From assembly GCA_944990035.1 (NCBI GenBank), contig CALYLX010000004.1:41086-105085 (forward strand): a stretch of DNA of 64,000 bases, given 5' to 3'. Position 1 is the stretch's first letter. Each line of letters opens with the position of its first letter. Below the pieces are notes generated by a model. The model saw nothing but the letters and a program-made list of their open reading frames with translations. It was not told the origin of the DNA and did no database searches. Made by a program: the position numbers and the translations under genes. This document shows positions 36,614 through 47,800 of the stretch, in pieces. This DNA is from Clitopilus passeckerianus (taxonomy: Eukaryota; Basidiomycota; Agaricomycetes; Agaricales; Entolomataceae).

Positions 36614-39600
36614 CTAATCACGAGATACCCAATCAGTACTGCGAGAGACCAGCTCGATAGAGTTGTCCGTTGTCCAGAAAAGACGTTCCGTTGCACTGCG
36701 GCCACTCCAGCTCTTTTGATCACGAAGAATCATCGCCTGAGGAAAATCATCGCATTAGTACAGAGATTTACGAACCCATTGCCGCATACTGACCTGCTGG
36801 GCACCGAAGTTCCGTTGATCATGTGCGAAGAGTTCGACGTTATCGTCTAAAGCCTCCGTCAAAATTTGCAGATCCTGCAAGATGGCTTGCATCGCGCGGA
36901 CAGCAGCAATATTGAGAAGGTCCTTGCGATTTCTTGCAGTAACTCCATTTCCATTCTGAGGTGCGAGAGAGCGCGAGATGTTCTGCAGAACAGTCTGCAG
37001 AATACGCCTAGTTTCGCCCATGATCTTCTGTGCTTGTGGGAAGTTCCTCCTCGACACTAGCACTAGAGCGCGCGTAATCATGTCGGAGGCCAAAAGCTCC
37101 ATTCGGCGTCGCACGATGACTGGGTCAGATACTGGCGGAGCAACACGAGGAGCGTTACTTGAAGGGAGCAGCGTGACGGTGAGCAAAACAGGATGGACCA
37201 GTCGTGTAACGTTCTTGGAGGCGGCAGGATCGAAGAACGATCCATCCACCTCAACAACTGGCACCTCGTCAATCATACCGGACATCATGCCTGATGCAAA
37301 GTCAGAGTCGTCCTCGATGCTAAGGTCTTCCAATCCCAGACTGCGGACATACTGATCCGTTGCGTTTAATTGGCGTTGACGGGCCTTTTGTGCTTGCACC
37401 TGCCTTTGGACATCGGTATTATCAAGCTCGAGCTCGACAAGCATCTCCTTCCTTTCGCCATATCGCAATTCGCCTACGTCGACATCAACGTTTTGGCCGT
37501 CGGATGAGAGGATGGAGGAGGGCCCGCCGGAGACTTTCCGTATCTTGAATCGGTTACCGTCCACCACTTTCATGTGCAATTTCATATTGAGCAACCCAAT
37601 GGACATCATGCCTCCGACACATCCGGCGACGCAATCCCTGAGGTCATACCAGTCCTTGACGAAAGTATATGTTCCACTGGTGTGATTTGACATCAGCCAG
37701 AGAGAGGCTGGATCATGGGATCGACCGTAGCCGAAAGAGTGTATGGGGACATTGGCCGCCTCCGCTCGAGCGAGAACCAGGTCCATTTGGGCGCGTCGTG
37801 TACTTTCCGCAGCATCACTGACAAGCACCATACCCGAGATTGGGTTACGCGCCTTTCGTTGAAGGACGACATCAAGACCTGCCGGACTTCTTCAGCCAAG
37901 AATGAACACACGGGTTAAGATACTCACCATGGTTAACAGCCGTCACAACGTCGGTTTTCTCATCCTTTGATCCTCGGACCAAAAATTCATCCTGTCCATC
38001 CTCGAGGTATACACCAATTTGGTCGATGAATTTTTCCAGCCTAGCTCGGCTCCGGGCTTTGCTTGGATTGAGGAATGGCGTTTTTCTGACTTTACCGGCC
38101 GGTCCGACCTCGAAAGTCACTAAGCTCAATCGATCCCTGTTGGACAAAGATGCAAGCATGAAGTCCAAGGTCGTCCGGATAACCCTAATTTTGAGTTGCG
38201 CCGTGCTAGGAACGGCGCTTGGTGGGGGCAGAGATATCACCAGAATCAAATCCGTTGGCGGGTGTGAAAGGGGCGTGAGCGAGTTTGAAGGTCCAGAGGA
38301 GGTGTAGGGAGTAACGAGTGATGTTGGCGAATCATATGTGCTTGCTTCATCGCCTTCACCCAATGGTGAAAGTTTATTGTGCGAGACCTGATGTCGCAGT
38401 GGCATTGAGCCATGTGAGGTGGAAGAGGACAATGTAGACCGGGATGAGCCGTTCAGAAGGCTGTCCGTCGTACTAACCGTGGTCGTCTGTGTTCCACCAC
38501 TCAACATTCGCATTGCTTTCTGACTTCCTCCAAATTCCTCCATGCCCAACGATCGTGTAGGTTCTTGGGCCGGTGGGGGAGCATTGTGTACCTGGAAGGA
38601 GTTGACGAGGTTTTGAATGTTATTTTTCCATGCTTCCAGAGAGCCCCGTTCCTTGAAGATAAGGATAAATGAGGCCAGTTCGTCTTCCATGTCGATTGTA
38701 AGGCTCATTTCTCCTGCAGCCGAAGAAGCTGTCACATGTTTGATATGGCGGACGTAAATTCGACCTTTAAGCCGCAAAACACCTTTTGCGGGGCTTGAGC
38801 TGGAGAGGGATGATCCTTCGGATGCGGTAGAGAGAAGGCGTCCGAGTCCACGCTTCTTCTCCTCTACAACGCAAATAATGGCTTCTTTGAACAAGTATAC
38901 GTAGAATTCGCGTATCGCAGAGTCGCGTCGAACTGAAAGCAGATCATACATCTGCAATGGTCCAAGGTCTGATAGGGGGTGTCCTTTCCAATCAATGATG
39001 CGGTTTCGTAGGTCCTCTGTGATAGCGCTAAATGGCGAGTCGTCTTCATGTTGGAAGACAGATACAGGCTGATACGAATCGTGGCCATTGGAAGATGCAG
39101 AGTACTGGGGGTGCTCTTGTGGCTGTGATAGTACCTGGTTATCGTACTGACGGGAGTCATGGTCATACTGGGAATGTTGCTGTTGGTGCTGCTGCTGCTG
39201 GCGTTGGCGCGGGAGAGCCACTGGCTCCGGGTGAGGGCTAGAATGTCCAGAGCTGGCTTCATGCTTAGGATGGTGCCCGTTGTTGCGCCCATAGCTCTCA
39301 TTCATGACAGGTCCAGGGACGTTTCCGGGACGTTTGCCGGGCAGTTCGATGATTACAATACATGTGAGAGGTTGATTAGGATCGCTTGTTCGAGTGAGGG
39401 AAGAAAATTCGGGTCGAACTTGGATCGATGGTGCAACGATATACTGAGAGTGTTCGCCACCTGCGCCGCCCGACCTGACAGAAGGAGCGTGGTCAATGGG
39501 GTCATCGTCGTTCGGGTTATAGGGTACGGGCTTGCTACGCCCGGTTATTGGGGTATCGCGTCCGGGGTATAGAGAGGCGGCCTTAGAATCGCCCATCCCG

Positions 39601-40314
39601 GTCAGAGCAGCTAATTCTACAAGTTCATATGTCAATGTATGGTCCAATTGTGAAGAAAATATATTCACTGTTGGATTTTCCTCCATCCCCATCGCCCACC
39701 TTCATCGGCCGTCGACATACGCCGCAGACGCCTAGATTCGACTTTCGCGGCACAGTCCCTCTGGCTTGGCTTGGGGGTGGTCCGTAAACTGCAGTAAAGC
39801 ATGCCTACGTGGTTGCTGTTAGTTAAGAAGATATGAGCGGCTGGAAATGAAATATGAATGATACCTCATGAAGAGCATGACCACACTCTGGGACGATATG
39901 TGGCTTTTCGCCAGGTAGCCGAAAACTGAAGCTCAGAGGCTCCAAACAGACAGGGCACTCTGCTTCGTCGTCCATATTCTCGCGAGACGACACGACGGGT
40001 AACGGCGGGGTATGCATGTTGGAATATGGATGTAAGGAATGACTCTTTTCACTAGAAGTTGTGGCTGAAGAAACCGAATAGGCAGAATGAATAGATGGCG
40101 CTTTATTGGCTGCTTGCTTTCGAAAAACTGTTTGAAAAGACTTGAAGGAAGGTTTAGTCGTCGGGGACGGTACGCTCGGGGGCGAAGGGGCAAGGCGTGG
40201 GGAGATGTAGGTTGGAGTGAGAGGGACTTGATTCAAGTTGTTGGAATGATCGGAGGGAGTTGGCGAGTCTCGATGATTCCTCGACAGCCAACTGGCTGCA
40301 GAACCTGATCTCAT
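36614..40314 (-). CDS. RING-finger, PH-like and VWA-domain protein
   Basis: Domains in order: a Ser/Pro-rich N-terminus from MRSGSAASWLSRN (40314), then a RING finger CPVCLEPLSFSF ... CGHALHEACF split by an intron, completed by CGVCRRPM. A 52-nt intron joins KSN to KLAALTGMGD, so the open frame starting MGMEENPT (39692) is not the true start. A Gln/His-rich tract follows (RQRQQQQHQQQH). A PH-like domain (FYVYLFKEAIICVVEEKK ... GSLEAWKNNIQNL) comes next, and then a VWA domain (DLILVISLPP, DRLSLVTFEVG, MVLVSDAAEST, IHSFGYGRSHDP). The end is WTTDNSIELVSRS...VSRD at 36614-36616. Length about 1,150 aa. The RING suggests an E3 ubiquitin ligase, and PH suggests membrane or protein docking, but no target is visible. 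The combination recurs in basidiomycetes as far as I know, without a settled name. Confidence 0.82.
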
Positions 40315-41255
40315 GAACTACTGATAGTCGCTTTTCTGACCGAAAAGATGGAAAAATTGGGACCCGTCAATGGAAAGTTCAGTGACCCTCGTAGCAGCAA
40401 TTTAGCATCTTTGATGGCCTGCACGTCGCTTCCCACAATCCATATACATATTTGCCTCACATTCCCCATTCAAATTACACGCAAAAAATACTACATTTAA
40501 AGAGCAACGGTTGCCTAAATCATCCCAAATCGTAGCCCAGCCCTTGTCTCTGGAGATATTTTGACCGTGTCACTACTCCGTTCTGTCAGGCATGTGTCCG
40601 CTGTTCCCTTTTTTTGATCCCCCCATCATCTTCGGGCTCGCCGCGTGCTACCTAGTTTCCCATCTCTGTTGGCTGCTGCAGTTCTTGATACCGACTAGGC
40701 CAAATTAGGAGCCAACCCTTCTCAGGAAATGCCGGATTTTTTTCATGCGAGTGCTGGCATTCTCAAGGATCTCAGAGAGGAAGTACAGCCTCCAGCGTAA
40801 CCACTACGACAGATGTGGAATATCATGATTTGTTCGACAGATTATCAACCGTCTTCCATATCTGACGTGCCTTCCAATGGCTATCACTCAAGAAAAACAT
40901 ATGTTGACGGTGATCCCGACGTCACGACTTCAACATTCGGTCGGGAAATTCGGCCACAGAGGTACCTGTATGATACGCGTCTTCTCAGCATGAGAACAGT
41001 CGGGGCCAGAGTTTGGGTCCATTCACGAACCTGATTTCAAGGTGCGAATGGACATCCAATCCTTTGGAAGGAGATGACACTTGCCACCAGGCGTAATGCA
41101 TCAGTAAGCTCCACAGATTCTCTTCAAGCCTCACTAAGCCCAGTGTCATACTCGAAAGTAAGCTAGTTCGGAACCCTATATAGATCACCACCTTTATACG
41201 GATAGACTATCAATCTCGCAGCACCTTATCTGAATATCTCTCAAAGAAAGCCGAA
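40315..41255. other. divergent promoter region with TATA box
   Basis: About 940 bases between the RING/PH/VWA gene (-) and DOPA dioxygenase (+). A TATA-like CTATATAG lies at 41177-41184, about 72-80 bases before the dioxygenase ATG. No gene seen. Confidence 0.4.
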
Positions 41256-42031
41256 ATGTCAACGTCCAAATCGCCTCTTGAAGGTTTCGAGAACGCCGAT
41301 CCTCTTCCGAACACCGTAAATGCGGACGGAAAGTCTTTATACAACCCCCCTACCAATGTCAAGTCCTCCTCGTATGAAGAGTTCCCTAAACCAATTGACT
41401 CATCCAACAATGGGTTTGATTTCCATGGTGAGTTTGACATGGAACTGCTTGATTATCGATGTGTAGCAGCGTATGCGGATTGTTCTGATCGGATTCCAAG
41501 TATATTACATACCGACGATCGAGTCTGAAATGAAGTATGCACGCGAGTTGCATGAAAGAGTTCGAAGAGAGTTCCCCGAGGTACGGATGTCGTGTCTGAC
41601 AGCTGTATCTCCAGCACACAGCGTAAGCAACAACCTACTAAACATCCAATCATACCCCTATAGCTCCGCATATACAGATTCTGGGAGAAACCCGTAGGTG
41701 AGTGTAGAAGGACTGAAGAATATAACGAAAGACAGGTCGCTGAATTTTGGGATCTCTAATCACCAGGCCCTCACCCGACGGCAATGTTCGAGATTAACAC
41801 TTTTACGCCACATCAAACTGGTGCTCTATTCTCCTGGTTGACTGTCAACCGGGGTCCTTGCTCGTACGTGCGAACCCGTTTTGTCTTTGATTTGCGCACT
41901 CATTTCATACCTCAAATTACAGTGTGCTGATCCATCCCAATACGAACGATGCACTCACGGATCACACGGAGTTGATGTCCTGGATGGGGAAGCCATGGCC
42001 TCTGCAGACCGACATGTTGAAGGCTCATTGA
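41256..42031 (+). CDS. DOPA 4,5-dioxygenase family protein
   Basis: The family opens the catechol ring of L-DOPA at the 4,5 position to give betalain-type pigment precursors such as those of fly agaric. Five exons (41256-41427, 41501-41580, 41664-41697, 41767-41863, 41923-42031) give 163 aa, each join keeping phase. Motifs are GFDFHVYYIP (metal/substrate His), ARELHERVRREFPE, LRIYRFWEKPVGPHPTAMFE, FTPHQTGALFSWLTVNRGP, and LIHPNTNDALTDHTE with WMGKPWPL near the end. All signature blocks are intact. The N-terminus (MSTSKSPLEGFENADPLP) is variable. The gene stands alone with no pigment genes beside it, so the substrate may be another catechol. Confidence 0.87.
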
Positions 42032-42118
42032 TACAACACTTATGATATCCGTGTTGCGCTTGTGTATATATATAAATATTAAATGAAAATGGGTATAAGA
42101 AAGGAACTGCAAGTTTGC

Positions 42119-42123
42119 AAAAA
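42119..42123 (-). terminator. Pol III T-run terminator of the tRNA gene
   Basis: Five Ts on the minus strand, one base past the discriminator base of the tRNA-His. This supports active Pol III transcription. Confidence 0.5.
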
Positions 42124-42124
42124 G

Positions 42125-42206
42125 TGTCCCAGGGAGGATTCGAACTTCCGGCTTCTCGGAGTAGTCGAGCCACAACGAGATGATTTAACCACTAATCGAC
42201 AAGGAC
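42125..42206 (-). tRNA. tRNA-His (GTG) with a 10-nt intron
   Basis: A cloverleaf folds on the minus strand: acceptor GTCCTTG/CTGGGAC, D-stem GATT/AATC, anticodon stem TCTCG/CGAGA with anticodon GTG at 42171-42173, T-loop TTCGAAT. The sequence between the anticodon-stem halves is 17 nt, fitting a 7-nt loop plus a 10-nt intron just 3' of the anticodon. A T-run follows. There is one mismatch in the acceptor stem (T-T) and one in the T-stem (A-C), and the B box reads AGTTCGAATCC rather than GGTTCGAATCC. It could therefore be a weak or decaying copy. Confidence 0.75.
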
Positions 42207-42560
42207 CTTCCATAAATTGGAGTTTAGAATAATTATAAACCTGTCGCGCTGGGTGCAGCTCGCTTGCGCCTTTGTGCCGTCCTGACATATCTGCTTCACT
42301 TGAATGTTTCCAACTGTTCAGAATTCCGCCCAAGCTGAGAATGCGTTATCAGTCAATCAGGGCCGCATCTAGCCAATCTACCAATTTTCGCTTCCTTTAC
42401 ATCTATCGTACCATGCGGGCTATCGTTGAGGATCCGTCCGAGCACCGCCCGGAATTCAAAAGGACGGTGATGTCAATTTCGGAGAGTTTAGACTTGTCCA
42501 CCAACCAGCTACATCCACCCACCTCTGCTCAGTTTTGTCTCCCTACTCCTCCAGACTCAC
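42207..42560. other. intergenic, divergent tRNA and CBS promoters
   Basis: About 350 bases. No further gene. The 5' leader of the CBS transcript should lie here. Confidence 0.35.
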
Positions 42561-44157
42561 ATGGCTCCTCAAATCCTCGATAATGCTCTCGGCGCTGTTG
42601 GCAACACCCCACTTATTAGACTTGATAGAATCGCTAAGGCTAACGGACTCAAATGCAATTTATGTAAGTTTTCTCCGAATGTGCCAGCTATTCAGGAAAC
42701 TCATTAGAGCATTTTGGACAGTGGCGAAGGTTGAGTATATGTCGGCCGGTGGGTCAGTAAAGGATAGGATTGCAAAGGCGATGGTAGAGGCTGCCGAGAA
42801 AGAGGGCAAACTCATCCCAGGAAAGAGTGTTGTTATCGAACCGACGTCGGGGAACACAGGTATGGGCGTTGTTTGATGTTCAATACCGCTGTGTACTCAC
42901 TCAAACTCTAGGCATTGGCCTCGCAATGGCCTGCGCTATCAAAGTAGGTGTCGTCTTGTCACTTAACGGACCGGATGCTGAATACTTTAGATAAGGGGTA
43001 TGCGGTAATTATTACCATGCCCGAAAAAATGTCTCTCGTGAGTTGCTGCACCCCTATCTACCTCGGAGTAACCCATTCTGACGCCATTTGATGTCAAAAG
43101 GAGAAAGAAGCCGCCCTTCGTGCATTAGGTGCTGAAGTCGTCAGGACACCGACTGAAGCTGCTTGGGACTCCCCAGAGAGCCATATAGGTAGAGCCCAAA
43201 CTTGCCGCTGAGGACCTCTCGTGGCTGAATTCCTTAACGATCTCTAGGTGTCGCTCAGAAACTGCAACGAGAAATACCTCATGGAATTATCCTTGATCAA
43301 TATCGTAATGTTTGTCTCCCCTTCCACTATCATGACATCCATCCGTATACTAATACCATCCAGGTCAATAACCCCCTCGCCCATGAATATACAACGGGCC
43401 CAGAGATCATCGACGCTGTGGTCTCGACACCTTCAACTGCAACCCATCCATCTTCTGGGAAAGTTGATGTCATGATTGCAGGCGCAGGAACGGGAGGCAC
43501 TGTCACTGGTCTCTCCCGAGCGATCAAGAAGAGGCACAACAAAGACTGCATAGTAGTCGGTGTTGATCCGGTATGTTACACTGAGTTCCGGTTGAGGTAT
43601 GCGTAGCTCACAGATATTTGGTTAGAATGGGAGCATTCTCGCGTTCCCCGATAGTCTTAATACGGCGACAGAGGGCGCCCAATACGTCGTTGAAGGAATT
43701 GGTTACGACTTCGTCCCCGATGTGCTCTCACGCGATCCAGCTGACGTCAACTCGTGGGTAAAGAGCTCGGACGAAGAGTCATTTGTTGCTGTCAAGTCTA
43801 TCATGCGTAATGAGGGCTTGCTAGTCGGAGGCAGCAGTGGAAGTGCGCTTAGTGGTGCTCTTAAATGGCTTCGCAGCCCAGAAGGAAGCAGGATAGCGCA
43901 AACAAGCGGATTGAATGTCGTTGTTCTGTTTGCTGATGGGTAAGTTCACCTCTTGAATTGTTAGTACCGAATTTCCCTCATGGCAAAACAGCATCAGGAA
44001 TTATATGAGCAAACCTTGGTTCTTGAGCATGGCCCTGGAGGGTGAACGATCACCACTTGCCACCAAGATTGACAAGATCCTTTCGCCTATGAAGTCTGAG
44101 CGAACGACGAGGCCTAACTGGGATGATCATGTTCAGTCAAAGAATGCGATGCTTTGA
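42561..44157 (+). CDS. CYS4: cystathionine beta-synthase without C-terminal CBS domains
   Basis: A PLP enzyme condensing serine with homocysteine in transsulfuration. Start ATG at 42561, [19 protein letters not shown]. The PLP lysine lies in [11 protein letters not shown], the cofactor loop in [10 protein letters not shown], and a phosphate loop in [13 protein letters not shown]. Further blocks are [33 protein letters not shown] and [19 protein letters not shown]. The region [20 protein letters not shown] is closer to cystathionine beta-synthases than to O-acetylserine cysteine synthases. The protein ends soon after IRNYMSKPW and a short tail at 44155-44157. That is about 370 aa, so the paired CBS (Bateman) domains that extend the yeast enzyme to about 507 aa are absent. 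About nine short exons. A cysteine synthase-like activity cannot be excluded. Confidence 0.88.
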
Positions 44158-44860
44158 AGTTCTTGGACTATTCGCATACGTCTTCAACACGGCACTAGAT
44201 ATTTCTTTCCTTCTCTTTTTTCGTTTAATCAATGTTTAATATCACACTTTCAATTATTGGGCAACACAGAATTTTATTTTGCGAGGGTCTAATAATAATG
44301 ATTGGGAAAGTCGTATAAATATAGGACGAACTCCAAGGACAGTTGTAAGGATGAAATAACCAAAAGTCCAAAAGTGTTTGAGTCGGCCATCCGCTGTTGA
44401 TTAGGCAGCTAGAGTGCATCGTTATTGGCACATCACCAGAACCGGTTGCAGCAAGGTACAAAGTACTGCCCGGGCAGAAAGTGGCCGTCAAGTCACGGAA
44501 AATTTGTTGGAACGAAAACATATGCATATACAATTGAAAAAGAATAGGACTCAGGCTTGAAAAGGCTGTAAAATTCGTTGATTGAATTGCACGAAAGTTG
44601 TGGTGAGGACTGAAAACTTATAGTTGAGAGCAAACAAGTCCAAGCAATTTTTGTAGGGCCGATTGCCGTGTCACATGACTGACAATCCCATTTGGGCACC
44701 ACGTTTCTGACTCTCTTGTATTTCGATTAGCTTCGTTCTGACACACGGAATAAATCCACTTTACTGTCGATGATATCGCTTCTTTGAAAATAAGTACGTA
44801 CTTTCAGAGTTGCCTGATTAGACGTTTCTCAAAAGTCTCTCGATTCGTCAGGATTCCACG
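44158..44860. other. intergenic, TEL1 promoter side
   Basis: About 700 bases, AT-rich near 44210-44330 (likely CBS 3' end). No gene recognised; the minus-strand frame 44225-44533 has no motif. Confidence 0.4.
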
Positions 44861-47800
44861 ATGTCAACAGAGAACATGCGCGAGGTTCTCGACAACTTGA
44901 AGGGAGGAAGTGTCAAGCTCAGGCAGGAGGCGCTTGCAAGCGTCCGGGAATTCTTCTCGAGCGATAGGGTTGTGTCCAACTGGCATATCAACCTTGACGG
45001 AAAGCCCGAACCCAAACAATGGCTGCCGGTCTTTCAAGCTCTGTTCACAGCAGTGCTTACGGAGAAGGACGCGTTGACGAAGAAATTGAAGAGTAAAACC
45101 TCTTCATCAACCACCACTATCGAGAAGAGATTCACGGAAGCTACGAGTGTAGTTCGGTGGTTAACGGATAGGGCTAGTGCTTTCCTTAACAAAAAAGTGG
45201 TCAATGCTCTGCTTGAGCATCTGCTGCAGACCATCATAAATGGCGGTCAATTTCGCAGCCTCTTCGCTCTCGACTATATCAAGGCTCTAGTATCTTTAGC
45301 CAGCTACTCGCCACACTTGAATTGGATTGAAGAGGACATGTGGGTTCGGCTGATCCAACTAGGCTTTAACTTCGTCCTCGAGGATCCTTTACAGGCCAAA
45401 TTCGAGAATGACCAGGAAGAGGCTTACAACCCTCCTATTAAAGTGGAAGCAGATGATGCCCATATGTATGACGACGACGACGAGATGGTGACCGATGGTG
45501 AACCGTCTTCCCGAAAGCGAAACCGCAGCGACTCGGATCCCTTCACCCAACCTTCCAGTCAAAGGAGACAAGAGAGGAAAAGGCCAATCGTTTCAAAAGA
45601 GCAACTCGAGTGCATGTCGCTACTCTCCATTCTGTTTCGATCCCCTTCTGTACCTCTCTTATCGACAGAATATCCATACCTTCCCACCTCGATTCTCGGC
45701 CGCATGAAGAGGTTTCTCGATATATATTCCGCAGATACTTCTCTTCTTCACGACTACGTGCTCATTCTGTCATCCATTCTTCCCTCCCTGTCTTTCAACA
45801 GAATTCGTGAGGTCAGGAGCTTTGCACGCCAATGCTGGCGATCTTTAATCCGCCTTTGGGGCTCGAAGAGTAAAAGGGTCAAGGAGGGCCTTATTATCAT
45901 CTTACACCTACTGTTTCCGTTTATTGCGGAGGACAGCAACGAGGTGGATCGCACGAGCATGCTTTATGACCTCGCTTCCTTACTCGACAAAGAAGCAGAG
46001 AGCAAAGGAATTGGGGAAGGACTGAACCTCGATTGCCTACGGCTCGAGCTCACCGAAGCTCATAGCGAACAACACCCGGAGGAAAACACAGCTTTTACTG
46101 CAAGGACTTATCGCGCTGGGAGCAGTTTCGATCCCACTCATGCTATAACTTGGGCAATCTTCAGCCTTCATTCAGACTGCATAGCAAAGGTTGGCGATTT
46201 CAATTACCATTCATAGTAAACATTGACCCTTACTATTCGCCGCAGCTGCACCACGTCTCTGAGTCCTCCCATACACAATCATCACCTGTAGCTCCAACCC
46301 GCAGAGGAAAACGTGCACGTTTGGATCTTCAAAATCCCATCACTTCATTACTCGCAAGCATTAAAGATCATGGAGCCACCAATACACGGTGCTGCTTCTT
46401 GCAAACCCTCTTATTCTTCATCAACTCCCATTGGGGTATCTTACACCGTACATTAAAACGGGATACGGTCGATACCCTTCTTCAACTAGTTTCTGTCGAT
46501 GACACCAAAGTTCAGTCGTGGATTTTCCTCTGCTTTGCCGCCATAGCAGACGCAGAAACCCGTGATCGCCAAACCCCAAGGAAGCCCGCCACAGAAGCGG
46601 GAGAAGGCAATAACTCATGGGATTCGGTATGGACAAACTCCATTCGCCGCGCAAACACACCGACCGTCTGTAGAGCGGCCTGTCATGCCGCACACGCCAT
46701 TCTCCTTCACATGCAAGCATCATCCAGAGGAATCACGGCCCTTCCCATTTCCCAACAGCGAGTTCTTTCAGAGATAGAATCCATGATTAAAGATCTCGAC
46801 GTCCAAGGCCCACCAATACCCCACGATTCGATTTGTGCTTTCCTCAGGTCCTGTCTTCATGTTTCAAGCCAAGACATGCGGATGTATCGGCTTCACCTCG
46901 AAGACAAGGTTCTAAGCTGGTTGATCGACTGCTGGAAGCCAGTGGAAGTAACCAAGAAAGCGCCATCTTCTATCACGGTTCATGACGTCACAGCGTTGCT
47001 GGCTACAATTTGTAGCTTCCCCAGACAGTGCAGCTTAATCTCCCATCGGTCACTTCCTAGTTCTCATGTTGCTCAGGTGCTTTACGACGAAGCTGAGAGC
47101 GCTACGATCAAGGACTTCCTACTGCACGCTAAGCTTCCCGAACCACGACCGATGGAGAAGGAACAGAGCCGCATGGAATTCAAGACGTTGCAATCGACAC
47201 AATCGGGTCTAATGGAGCAGAAAGGGAAGGAGCGTCGCATCTCAGCCTTCGCCATGAAGGCTCTTGAAGAAACCCTGATGAGGTGGGACGAAGGTTACGG
47301 TCCCGTTGCGGACACTGCTCGCAAATGCATTGACCTAGCAGTCATTACCATCTCCTTCCAAGCCCTTCTTGTCTTGAATGGGACTCAATCGGATCGTCGC
47401 GCCATCCGTTCCGCATGCAACATGATCAAGAAATTGACGACCCAACTCCTCACCGATCATTGGACCACAGCTGAAAAAGCTTTTATAATATCGGGGTTTA
47501 ACCCATTGTCAACAACGGAGCCAAGACCTGGATCTGAAGTGCGCTGGGAAGCTCTGGCTTCCCCCGACATCGGATCTGGTATTAAGTCTAGTGCTCTGCA
47601 AATTACAGAGGACACACCAGCAACACAGAGCAGCGATCATGACGTCCTTCGAGTCAGTCTCCTGAGAATCATATGGCAGAACAGTGATGTACGATTTGCG
47701 GTGCCGTGGACTTCAACGTATCTTACAACCCTTTGTAGATCCAGGACGCATTCACCCAGGTTTCGTCAAACGTGTGGGATGTCCTACGTGTTTCCATACA

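Noticed and set aside
39600..39692. Start MGMEENPT for the PH/VWA protein
   Set aside because: This part is intron; the true frame comes from the RING exon through a 52-nt intron.
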